From PALSA-1004 sp963804885 (GTDB lineage: Bacteria; Pseudomonadota; Gammaproteobacteria; Burkholderiales; SG8-41): DNA of 64,000 nt. Below the pieces are notes generated by a model, which did no database searches, was not told the DNA's origin, and was given only the letters and a program-made list of their open reading frames with translations. Both the position numbers and the translations under genes were made by a program. Location: positions 744,001 through 808,000 of the forward strand of contig CAWDSF010000020.1 of assembly GCA_963804885.1 (NCBI GenBank), in the 5' to 3' direction. Within the stretch, counting starts at the first letter, position 1; each line of letters starts with the position of its first letter. Shown piece by piece: positions 24,376 through 32,790 of the stretch.

Positions 24376-25761
24376 CTATTGCGGCGCGAGGGCGAGCCCC
24401 CGGCGCTTGAACAGCGCTTCGCGGCGCGCATAGGCGGGGCTTAAAAACCGCGCATCGACGCGCACGTTGAGCGCCTCCTGTGCGAGGCTCGGTTTGTCGC
24501 TCGATGAAAACTGGAACAGGTGCTCATAGCCCTCGACCGCGGACGCAAGCAGCCATGCGCGCAAATCGGCACCGATGGCGAGCGATTCCTGGTACCGCCA
24601 CGGCGGCAAAAATGGTTCTTCCAGCGGCGCGTCGGCGAGCGTCGGAATCGCCGCTACAAGGCGCTGGCTCATCGCGATGGCTTCCGCACGCTGCCCATAA
24701 GCACTCGCGACGCGCACAAACGTGGCGCCGCGGGCAACCGTGAAATCCGCGGCGACCAGCGCGCGCAGTTTTGAATACGCCTGCGCGAGCGCCCAACGAC
24801 GCGCCGTTGCACTGTTGGCTTTCTCCAGCGCGGCAAGAAACCAGCGCAGCGCCTCCAGATACGTCTCACGCGCACCGCCGCGGGGATTTTTCCCGGCGGT
24901 ACCGCGCCATTGCGGCACGAGGCTTTGCGCAAATGGCAGCGAAAACAGTTTGTCGAGCGGCGGTTCGATGGTGAACGGCGGTTTTCTATCGTCCGCCGCA
25001 CGGACAAGATACCCCGCTTCAGCGAGTTGGGCGGCACGGGCCGGCTTGCATGCAAACAGGTTCAACTGGTACGCATCGGGCTCTTCCGATTCGTAAAAAG
25101 GCGCGAGCACGTTGATGCCCGGAACGAGCCGGAACGTGGCATAGCCGTGGCGCAGCAGCGGCTCGAAAATTTCCTCGTTGAATTTCCGGTCGCCCCAGAA
25201 CTCGATCATCAGCAGCGGCGACTCACTCTCCAGAAACCCGGCGGCGCCTTCGAGCACGTTGCATTCCTCGCCTTCGACGTCGATTTTCATGAAATCGACG
25301 CGGTCGATGCCGCGCTCCGCCGCCAGGCTGTCGAGCGATCTCACGCCGACCGCGGCTGACGAGTCGTCGCGCACGAGCCGGCGCAGTTCGGGCGTGATCC
25401 CGGTTTGCAGGAAACCGCTGCCGTCGGCGGCGGACAGCGCGCAGCGGACCACGTCGACGTGCGTGTAGCCGTTGGCCGCCACGCTGCGCTCGAGATAATT
25501 TGCCGCCTGCTCGCCCGGCTCGATCGCCCACACGCGGCCACCCGTGCCCGCCCGCTGCGCGAGCGACAGCGTATACACGCCGAAATTGGCGCCCGCATCG
25601 ATCGCGCGCAGGCCGGGCTGCAGTGCTACGCGTAGAAACCGGATCTCGTCTTCGAACCAGTCCTGCTGCTCCTGCAGCACGTAAGACGAGCTGATGCGCA
25701 AATCGTCCGGCACGACAATGCGCGCGCCGTCCGGCAGCGTGAGCGTCAGGTCGCCGGACAT
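24376..25761 (-). CDS. FkbM family methyltransferase with C-terminal extension
   Basis: A 461-residue protein. Residues about 45-235 form an SAM-dependent FkbM methyltransferase: AIDAGANFGVYTLSLAQRAG (SAM motif I), VWAIEPGEQAANYLERSV, and FMKIDVEGEECNVLEGA. The remaining 220 or so residues are helical (AALEKANSATARRWALAQAY) and atypical for the roughly 250-residue family core; they may be a helical-repeat interaction module. FkbM enzymes O-methylate sugars or polyketides, often on surface glycans. It stands alone on the minus strand beside an unrelated Bug gene. Confidence 0.85.
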   Translation of the reverse strand: MSGDLTLTLPDGARIVVPDDLRISSSYVLQEQQDWFEDEIRFLRVALQPGLRAIDAGANFGVYTLSLAQRAGTGGRVWAIEPGEQAANYLERSVAANGYTHVDVVRCALSAADGSGFLQTGITPELRRLVRDDSSAAVGVRSLDSLAAERGIDRVDFMKIDVEGEECNVLEGAAGFLESESPLLMIEFWGDRKFNEEIFEPLLRHGYATFRLVPGINVLAPFYESEEPDAYQLNLFACKPARAAQLAEAGYLVRAADDRKPPFTIEPPLDKLFSLPFAQSLVPQWRGTAGKNPRGGARETYLEALRWFLAALEKANSATARRWALAQAYSKLRALVAADFTVARGATFVRVASAYGQRAEAIAMSQRLVAAIPTLADAPLEEPFLPPWRYQESLAIGADLRAWLLASAVEGYEHLFQFSSSDKPSLAQEALNVRVDARFLSPAYARREALFKRRGLALAPQ

Positions 25762-25820
25762 CCGGCGGCCGGTATCGGTGGATTGAGTCGACTGAATTTT
25801 TTAAACGCGCATGCTCCGCG

Positions 25821-26792
25821 CTACTCGCCCTTGATTCCCGCGGCCTTGATGACCTCCGTCCATTTGACGGTTTCGCTCACCATCAGCTTGCCGAACTCGG
25901 CGGAGCTCATCTTGACCGGCGCGCCACCTTGTTCATCGAGTTTTTTCACGAAGCTCGCGGAGTCGAGGCTGTTGATCGTCTCGGCGTGCACGCGCGCGAT
26001 CGCCGCGGCGGGTGTGCCGTTCGGCGCGAACATGCCCCACCAGATATAAGTTTCGAAGCCCGGCACAGTCTCGGCTATGGTCGGCACCGAGGGGAGGTTG
26101 GGATTTCTTTTCGACCCGCCGACCGCGAGCAGCCGCAGCCGGCCGCTTTGGATCGCCGGCATTACCGTCACCAGTGTGCTCAAGTAAATCTGGGTCTGGC
26201 CCGACATGGTGTCGGCCAGCGCGGGGCCGCCGCCCTTGAACGGCACGTGCACGATGCTCACGCCGGTTTTCAGCTTGAAGAGCTCGGTGTTCATGTGCGG
26301 GAAGCCGCCGATGCCCGACGATGCGTAGTTGAGCGCGCCGGGTTTCGCCTTGGCCAGCGCAATCAGATCCGCGGTCGTCTTTACCGGCAGCGACGGGTGA
26401 ACCGACAGTGCGCTCTCGCCGACGCCTATCATTGCGACCGGCATGAACGACTTGATGAGATCGACCGGCGTTTCCTGCTTGTCGATCAGGTAGCCGTAGG
26501 CGGTGGAGGTCATCATGAGCGTGTAGCCGTCCGGCGGCATGGCGGCGGCGATCTGCATGCCGACGATGCCGCCCGCGCCGCTGCGGTTGTCGATGATCAC
26601 CTGCTGCTTCAGCCGCGACGACAGTTCAACGGAGAGCAGGCGGCCCACGATGTCGGTGCTGCCTCCCGGCGGCCACGGGATGATGATGCGCACCGGTTTC
26701 TCGGGCCAGGTTGCGCTGTGCGCGACGGTAGCGAGGGCGAACGCGCCGAACAGCAGCATCAGCACGCCTGAGGTACGCGTATGAGCTTGCAT
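25821..26792 (-). CDS. Bug/TctC family periplasmic solute receptor
   Basis: A 323-residue receptor. The signal peptide is MLLFGAFALATVAHSA; the mature protein has TWPEKPVRIIIPWPPGGSTD, AMPPDGYT and HVPFKGGGP. The start at 26792 is chosen because GAGG lies 6 bases upstream and the signal peptide follows; the frame extends further without support. A 131-base spacer separates it from the divergent lutB gene. Its placement suggests that the ligand could be substrate for the lutB-mmsA-lutC unit (inference). Confidence 0.9.
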   Translation of the reverse strand: MQAHTRTSGVLMLLFGAFALATVAHSATWPEKPVRIIIPWPPGGSTDIVGRLLSVELSSRLKQQVIIDNRSGAGGIVGMQIAAAMPPDGYTLMMTSTAYGYLIDKQETPVDLIKSFMPVAMIGVGESALSVHPSLPVKTTADLIALAKAKPGALNYASSGIGGFPHMNTELFKLKTGVSIVHVPFKGGGPALADTMSGQTQIYLSTLVTVMPAIQSGRLRLLAVGGSKRNPNLPSVPTIAETVPGFETYIWWGMFAPNGTPAAAIARVHAETINSLDSASFVKKLDEQGGAPVKMSSAEFGKLMVSETVKWTEVIKAAGIKGE

Positions 26793-26923
26793 GAATGCCT
26801 CATCAGGTAACCGGGTGGCGCTAGTGTAATGCACAATCATCGCCGGCCGCAGATGGTGCGTGCCGCCGCCGGGCCGCACCGCGTACGCGATATACTAGAC
26901 GCTCCCGGGGATTACCAGCCACC

Positions 26924-28324
26924 ATGCAAGTCGCCTCCATGCATTTCAAAGCGCGCGTCGGCGCCAAGCTCGCCGACGTGAAGCTGCAGGCCGCGCTGAA
27001 GAAGCTGCAGAGCAATTTCGTCAAGGGGCGCGCCGATCGCATGGCGGAACTCGACAATGTCGAGGCGCTGCGCACGCACGCCGCGGCGATTCGCGACCGC
27101 GCGCTCAACAACCTCGATGTCTATCTCGAGGAGTTCGAGAAAAACGCGACGGCGCGCGGCGCGGTCGTGCACTGGGCGGAGACGACCGCCGACGTGAATC
27201 GCATCGTGTGCGAGCTCGCGCGCCGCTACGACGTCAAAAAAGCGGTCAAATCGAAATCGATGGTCAGCGAGGAGTGCGCGTTGAACGACGCGCTCGAAGC
27301 GGCCGGCGTGCAGGTCGTCGAGACCGATCTCGGCGAATACATCCTGCAGCTTGCCAAGGAGCCGCCGTCGCACATTATCGCGCCCGTGATCCACAAAGGC
27401 CGCGACGAGATTTCAGACTTGTTCGCCGACAAGCACCAGCGCCCGCGCAAGACCGATATCACCGAGCTGACTCACGAAGCGCGAGAAATGCTGCGCGGAC
27501 ATTTTCTGACGGCGGACATGGGCATCTCCGGCGCCAATTTCATCGTCGCCGAGACGGGCACGACGCTGATCGTGACCAACGAGGGCAACGGGCGCATGAC
27601 GACGACGCTGCCGCGCGTGCACGTCGCAATCACCGGCATCGAGAAAGTGGTGCCGACGCTCGAAGACGTGAGCACGCTGCTGCGGCTCCTGCCGCGCTCG
27701 GCGACCGGGCAGTCGATCTCGAACTATATTTCTTTCACCACAGGCACCAAGGACGCGCAGGATGCGTTCGGCGCCGAGCACTTTCACATCATCCTGCTTG
27801 ACGCCGGCCGCACCAAACTGATCGGCACCGACATGCAGGAGATGCTGCGCTGCATACGCTGCGGCGCGTGCATGAACCATTGTCCCGTATATCAAAACGT
27901 CGGCGGGCATGCTTACGGCTGGGTTTATCCCGGACCGATGGGCTCAATCCTCACGCCGACCTACGTGGGCCTCGAAAATGCGCTCGACCTGCCGCACGCG
28001 TCCACGTTGTGCAATCAGTGCGGCGTCGTGTGCCCGGTCAAGATTCCGCTGCCCGATCTCATGCGCAAGTTGCGCGAAAAACAGGTCGCGCGCGGGCTGC
28101 GCCCATGGCGCGAGCGCCTCGGATTCAACGTGTGGAGCTGGCTCGCGCTGCGACCGGCGCTCTATGCGGCCGCGACGCGTCTTGGCGCGCGCATGCTCAA
28201 ATGGGTGGGCGGCAGCGCGGGGCTCATTCATAATCTGCCGCTCGCGGGCGGCTGGACCGACGGGCGCGACATGCCCGCGCCGCAAGGCAAAACATTTCGT
28301 GAATTGTATGGAGAACGCAAATGA
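26924..28324 (+). CDS. lutB: LutB-type iron-sulfur/LUD protein
   Basis: A 466-residue LutB (YkgF) subunit of L-lactate oxidation. The N-terminal LUD domain (about residues 65-300) includes AETGTTLIVTNEGNGRM. It is followed by two [4Fe-4S] clusters: CIRCGACMNHCPVY and CNQCGVVCPVKIPL. The C-terminal region (LRPWRERLGFNVWSWLALRP) matches the DUF3390 tail. The ATG lacks a strong ribosome-binding site; TATACT at 26892-26897 could be a -10 element. It overlaps mmsA by 4 bases. Confidence 0.92.
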   Translation: MQVASMHFKARVGAKLADVKLQAALKKLQSNFVKGRADRMAELDNVEALRTHAAAIRDRALNNLDVYLEEFEKNATARGAVVHWAETTADVNRIVCELARRYDVKKAVKSKSMVSEECALNDALEAAGVQVVETDLGEYILQLAKEPPSHIIAPVIHKGRDEISDLFADKHQRPRKTDITELTHEAREMLRGHFLTADMGISGANFIVAETGTTLIVTNEGNGRMTTTLPRVHVAITGIEKVVPTLEDVSTLLRLLPRSATGQSISNYISFTTGTKDAQDAFGAEHFHIILLDAGRTKLIGTDMQEMLRCIRCGACMNHCPVYQNVGGHAYGWVYPGPMGSILTPTYVGLENALDLPHASTLCNQCGVVCPVKIPLPDLMRKLREKQVARGLRPWRERLGFNVWSWLALRPALYAAATRLGARMLKWVGGSAGLIHNLPLAGGWTDGRDMPAPQGKTFRELYGERK

Positions 28325-29847
28325 ACAAACCGGTTGAATTGAAAAACCTGCCGGCGGTGCCGCTGTGGATAGACGGCAGGCAAAAGCAGGCATCGAGCGC
28401 GCGCGCGGGCGACATCACCAATCCGGCGACGGGGCAGGTCACCCGGCGCGTGCCGTTCTGCAACGCGGCCGACATTGACGCGGCGGTGCAGGCGGCAAGC
28501 CGCGCGTTTCCCGGCTGGCGCGACACGCCGCCGCTGCGCCGCGCGCGCATTCTGATGAAATTTCGCGAGCTGCTCGACGCGAACAAGGACGAACTCGCAA
28601 AATTGATTACGGCGGAGCACGGCAAGACGCTCGCCGATGCCGCCGGCTCGGTGCAGCGCGGCGTCGAAGTCGTCGAGTTCGCGATGGGCATACCGCATCT
28701 CGTCAAGGGTGAATACAGCGAGGAAGTCGGCACCGGCGTCGACTGCCATTCCGTGCGCCAGCCGCTCGGCGTGTGCGCGGGAATCACGCCGTTCAATTTT
28801 CCGGTGATGGTGCCGCTGTGGATGTTCCCGGTGGCGCTCGCGTGCGGCAATACGTTCGTGTTGAAGCCGTCCGAAAAAGTGCCGTCGGCCTCGATGCTGA
28901 TGGCGGAATTGTTGAAGCAAGCGGGGCTGCCCGACGGCGTGTTCAACGTCGTGCACGGCGACAAGGACGCAGTGGACGCGCTCCTGAATCATCCGGGCGT
29001 CAAAGCGATTTCATTCGTCGGCTCGACGCCGATCGCAAAATATATTTACGAAACGGCGGCCAAAAACGGCAAACGTGTGCAGGCGCTCGGCGGCGCAAAA
29101 AATCACGCAGTGGTATTGCCCGATGCGGATTTCGAATTCGCGGCCGATGCGTTGATCGGCGCCGCGTACGGCTCGGCGGGCGAGCGCTGCATGGCAATCT
29201 CGGCGGTCGTGGCGGTGGGCGAGTCCGCCGATCCGCTGATCGCGAAATTGAAAGACAAGGCGTCGAAACTCAAAATCGGCGCCGGCGACAGCAAATTCGA
29301 CGGCAAGGAAATGGACATGGGCCCGCTCGTCACGCGCGTGCATCGCGACAAGGTGGCGGGCTATGTCGACAAAGGTGTCGCCGAAGGCGCGAAGCTCGTG
29401 CTCGACGGACGTACGCACAAAAGCGCCGGCGACGGATTTTTTCTCGGCGCGTCGCTGTTCGACAACGTGACGCCCGACATGACGATCTACAAGGACGAGA
29501 TATTCGGTCCGGTGCTGATCGTGCTGCGAGTGAAAACGCTCGATGAGGCGATCCGCCTGATCAACGCGAACCAGTACGCGAACGGCACGGCGGTGTTTAC
29601 CCGCTCCGGCGGCGCCGCGCGCAAGTTCGAGCGTGAAATCGAAGTCGGCATGGTCGGCGTCAACGTGCCGATCCCCGTGCCGATCGCGTTTTATTCGTTC
29701 GGCGGCTGGCGCAATTCGCTGTTCGGCGACCAGCACGTGCACGGCATGGAAGGCGTGCGCTTCTATACGCGCGGCAAAGTCATCACGACCCGGTGGCCTG
29801 ATGCGAACGCGCTGCCGGCCGGTTTCAACATGCCCACGCTGGGTTGA
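28321..29847 (+). CDS. mmsA: CoA-acylating methylmalonate-semialdehyde dehydrogenase
   Basis: A 508-residue aldehyde dehydrogenase of the MmsA class, which converts methylmalonate or malonate semialdehyde to propionyl- or acetyl-CoA with NAD. The catalytic Cys290 is in GSAGERCMAIS. The usual general-base Glu region reads ALGGAKNHAVV, with Asn, as expected for CoA-acylating members. NAD-binding FVGSTPIAKYIY is intact. The ATG overlaps the lutB stop. Its insertion between lutB and lutC is unusual and suggests the Lut complex oxidises a hydroxyacid whose product becomes an MmsA substrate (inference). Confidence 0.93.
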   Translation: MNKPVELKNLPAVPLWIDGRQKQASSARAGDITNPATGQVTRRVPFCNAADIDAAVQAASRAFPGWRDTPPLRRARILMKFRELLDANKDELAKLITAEHGKTLADAAGSVQRGVEVVEFAMGIPHLVKGEYSEEVGTGVDCHSVRQPLGVCAGITPFNFPVMVPLWMFPVALACGNTFVLKPSEKVPSASMLMAELLKQAGLPDGVFNVVHGDKDAVDALLNHPGVKAISFVGSTPIAKYIYETAAKNGKRVQALGGAKNHAVVLPDADFEFAADALIGAAYGSAGERCMAISAVVAVGESADPLIAKLKDKASKLKIGAGDSKFDGKEMDMGPLVTRVHRDKVAGYVDKGVAEGAKLVLDGRTHKSAGDGFFLGASLFDNVTPDMTIYKDEIFGPVLIVLRVKTLDEAIRLINANQYANGTAVFTRSGGAARKFEREIEVGMVGVNVPIPVPIAFYSFGGWRNSLFGDQHVHGMEGVRFYTRGKVITTRWPDANALPAGFNMPTLG

Positions 29848-29851
29848 AAGC

Positions 29852-29939
29852 AGGATTGAGGAGCGAGGATTGAGGATCGAGTAAATCGCCTCTGGTTTAA
29901 GCCTCAATCCTCAATCCACAATCCTCGATCCTCAATCCT
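29852..29939. repeat. Inverted repeat of ATTGAGGA-type units
   Basis: The left arm, AGGATTGAGGAGCGAGGATT followed by GAGGATCGAG (29852-29881), pairs with the right arm ending CCTCGATCCTCAATCCT (to 29939), about 26 of 29 positions matching across a 20-base loop. Each arm is itself made of repeats of GATTGAGGA. It separates mmsA from lutC and could form a large stem-loop in the operon mRNA. Confidence 0.8.
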
Positions 29940-29943
29940 AAAA

Positions 29944-30598
29944 ATGAGCGCACGCGAAAATATATTGGCCCGCATCCGCGCGGCGCAGAGGCCGCAGCGG
30001 AGCGCCGGACCCGCAGGAACGCGCGGCCGTTGCCGCGCATCTCGCCACGCATCCCGAAGGCCCGCGCCCGGGTTTTACATCGGATGCAATCGCGGGATTT
30101 TCGGCGTGCGCAGCGAAGTTAACGACTAGCGTCGACCAGGTCGCCACGATGGCGGAGGTGCCGCAGGCCGTGGCGCGTTATCTTGAGGAAAATAATCTGC
30201 CGAAAAATGCGGTCTGCTGGCCGGAGCTGTTCGAACTCGAATGGCAGGCGGCCGGCATCGAAATCGACGCGCGGGCGGCTGAGGGCACGGATCCCGTCGG
30301 CATCACCAGTGCGTTTTGCGCGATCGCCGAGACCGGCACGCTGCTCACGCTGTCGGGGCCGCGCACGCCGGCTACCACCAGCCTATTGCCCGAAACGCAT
30401 ATTGCGGTTGTGCGCACCGGCCGCATGGTGCGCAGCATGGAAGACGCGTGGAAACTGCTGCGCGACGAGCAGGGCGCCAACTTCATGCCGCGCGCAGCGA
30501 ATTTCATCTCGGGGCCGTCGCGCACGGCCGATATCGAGCAGACGCTGGTGCTGGGCGCGCACGGCCCGTACCGCGTGCACATCGTACTGGTCGGGTGA
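29944..30598 (+). pseudogene. lutC: Frameshifted LutC (LUD domain protein)
   Basis: The start, MSARENILARIRAAQ, is typical for LutC. Dropping one A at about 29989 joins it to GRSGAPDPQERAAVAAHL, then GFTSDAIAGFSACAAKLTT and VATMAEVPQAVARYLEENN, and the frame continues to 30598. The LUD domain shows GITSAFCAIAETGTL and FISGPSRTADIEQTLVLG. Restored length is about 217 residues, normal for LutC. As written, only the part from 30149 would be open. The rest is undamaged, so the frameshift is either a sequence error or very recent. Confidence 0.85.
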
Positions 30599-30634
30599 CG
30601 CGCCGGGCGCACCAGATTGCGCGGGTGATACTTC

Positions 30635-30651
30635 TTTAAGATTGGTTTAAG
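30635..30651 (+). promoter_or_regulatory. PmrA/QseB-like direct-repeat box before the response regulator
   Basis: TTTAAG-ATTGG-TTTAAG is a direct repeat of a hexamer with 5-base spacing (11-base period), the form of the box bound by PmrA/QseB-type OmpR-family regulators. TATCAT at 30662-30667 could be the -10 element. It lies 61 bases before the response regulator ATG and suggests autoregulation. The same arrangement occurs before degQ. Confidence 0.65.
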
Positions 30652-30711
30652 CATCGCTGCTTATCATGCGAATGTGCCAGCCGGCACGCGCAACCACGGG
30701 ATGAACAGCTC

Positions 30712-31371
30712 ATGCGATTACTGCTCGTCGAAGATGATGCGATGATAGGCGAGAGCGTGCGGCTCGGGCTGCGCCGCGACGGCTTCACGGTCGACTGGGT
30801 GCGCGACGGGCGCGCCGCCGAACTGGCGCTTGCCAATGCGGTGTACGACTTGATGCTGCTCGATCTCGGGCTGCCCAAAAAAGACGGCCTCGAAGTGCTG
30901 AAAACCCTGCGGCGCGGCGGCAATAAAATACCCGTGCTGGTGCTGACCGCGCGCGACGCCGTCGGCGACCGCATTGCCGGGCTCGACAGCGGCGCCGACG
31001 ATTACCTCGTCAAGCCGTTCGATCTCGACGAATTGTCCGCGCGCATCCGCGCGTTGCTGCGCCGGCAGGCCGGCCGCGTCGAATCCCTGATTAAACACGG
31101 CGATCTCACGCTGAACCCGGTGACGCGCGCGGCGACGCTCGGCGACCGCCCGCTCGCGCTGTCGGCGCGTGAATTCGCGGTGCTCGCGGCGTTGCTCGAT
31201 CGTCCGGGCGCGGTGCTGTCGCGCGAACAGCTCGAAGAAAAACTCTACGGCTGGGACGAGGAGGTCGAAAGCAATGCCGTCGAGGTTTACATCCACGGCC
31301 TGCGCAAGAAACTCGGCGCGGATTACATCAGGAACATCCGCGGCGTCGGCTATATGGTGAACAAGCCGTGA
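30712..31371 (+). CDS. OmpR-family response regulator (PmrA/QseB type)
   Basis: A 219-residue two-domain regulator. The receiver domain has the acidic pair in LLLVEDDAMIGESV, the phosphoacceptor D51 in LMLLDLGLP, the switch Thr in LVLTARD and K100 in YLVKPFDLDEL. The C-terminal winged helix carries LSAREFAVLAALLDRPG and VEVYIHGLRKKLG. It is likely to bind the TTTAAG repeats upstream of itself and of degQ. Its stop overlaps the sensor kinase start by 4 bases. Confidence 0.92.
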   Translation: MRLLLVEDDAMIGESVRLGLRRDGFTVDWVRDGRAAELALANAVYDLMLLDLGLPKKDGLEVLKTLRRGGNKIPVLVLTARDAVGDRIAGLDSGADDYLVKPFDLDELSARIRALLRRQAGRVESLIKHGDLTLNPVTRAATLGDRPLALSAREFAVLAALLDRPGAVLSREQLEEKLYGWDEEVESNAVEVYIHGLRKKLGADYIRNIRGVGYMVNKP

Positions 31372-32676
31372 TCACCTCGATCCGCCGGCAGCTGCTGATC
31401 TGGCTGCTGGTTGGCCTGTCGGCTGCCACGCTGGCAGCCGCATTCGCCGTCTACACGCGCGCGCGCAGCGAAGCGGCCGAGCTTTTCGATTATCAGCTCC
31501 AGGTGATGGCCGCGGCGTTTCCGCATGGCGGATTCGGCCGGGCGCCGTCGGAAGACGCTCACGCGGCGGGCGCCGACGTGGTGGTCGTGCAGATCTGGAA
31601 TCAGAACGGCGCGCAGCTCTACTGGTCGCGCCCCGGCTCGCCGATCCTGCAACGCGTCGAGTTCGGTTTCTCCACTGTCGCCACCCCTCGCGGCGACTGG
31701 CGCGTGTTCAACACGCTGATCGACGGCAACATCGTACAGGTTTCGCAGCCGATGCGCGCGCGCCGCGAGCTTGCCGCCGGACTTGCGCTGCGCACGATGC
31801 TGCCGCTGCTCGTGCTCCTGCCGCTGCTGGTCGGCTTGATCTGGATAACCGTGAGCCGCGGCTTGAAACCGCTGAACGAGGTGGCCGCGGCGCTCGGCCG
31901 GCGCAGTGAAGACGCGCTGGAGCCGCTGCCCGTGCGCCGCGTGCCGGAAGAAGTGAAGCCGCTGGTCACCGCGCTGAACGATTTACTCGCGCGCCTGGGC
32001 CGCGCGCTCAACTTGCAGAAATCGTTCATCGCCGATGCCGCCCATGAGTTGCGCACGCCGCTGACCGCCGTCAGCCTGCAGATTCAGATTGCGGAACGCG
32101 CGAGCACCGACGCCGAGCGCGCGGCAGCGTTTGCGCAGCTCAAAGCCGGCGCCGACCGCGCGGGCCGGCTCGTGCAGCAACTGCTGACGCTGGCGCGCAG
32201 CGAGCCGGGCGCGGGCGAGCGGCCGTTGACGACGGTGGATCTCACTGAAATTGCGCGCCAGGCGGTCGCGGAGCATGCGCCTATCGCGGCAGCCAAAGGC
32301 GTCGAGCTCGGCTTGTCGGCACCCGCTCGCGGTAACGGCGGCCGGCGACCCCGACGCTTTGCGCACGCTGCTTGCAAATCTGATCGACAACGCCGTGCAA
32401 TACACGCCGCCCGGCGGCGCGGTCGACGTGTCGGTGACAGTGAACGACGGACACGCGCAGTGGATAGTCACCGACAACGGTCCGGGCATTCCGCCCACCG
32501 AGCGCGAGCACGTGTTCGATCGCTTCCATCGCCTCGAGGCCGCCGGCGTGCGCGGCAGCGGGCTGGGCCTGGCGATCGTGCAGCAGATCGCCCGGCGGCA
32601 CCGCGCCACGGTCGAATTGGGCGACGGCGCCGATGGCCGCGGGCTCGCGGTCACCGTGCGCTTTCCAAAAAACTGA
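31368..32676 (+). pseudogene. Frameshifted sensor histidine kinase (QseC/PmrB type)
   Basis: A membrane sensor starting at GTG 31368 (overlapping the regulator stop): TM1 near LLIWLLVGLSAATLAAAFAV, a periplasmic sensor of about 100 residues, TM2 near LPLLVLLPLLVGLIWITV, HAMP, and the H-box FIADAAHELRTPLTA. An extra C in the run at 32322-32324 breaks the frame. Removing it gives LGLSAPLAVTAAGDPDAL, then the N-box LLANLIDNAVQYTP, VTDNGPGIP and GSGLGLAIV, ending at 32676 (about 435 residues). As written, the protein would lack its ATP-binding domain. Confidence 0.85.
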
Positions 32677-32703
32677 TTCGGTCGGCCGCCCGCACTTTTT
32701 TGC

Positions 32704-32720
32704 TTTAAGTCTGTCTTAAG
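32704..32720 (+). promoter_or_regulatory. PmrA/QseB-like direct-repeat box before degQ
   Basis: TTTAAG-TCTGT-CTTAAG has the same hexamer, spacing and orientation as the box before the response regulator gene. It lies 70 bases upstream of the protease ATG, just after the kinase stop. This suggests the two-component system controls the periplasmic protease. Confidence 0.65.
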
Positions 32721-32790
32721 TTTAGGTCTTTAGGCTGCACGGCATAGAAGTCCATTGTCGGTGTGCCGACTAACAACTTAGGAGCGACTT

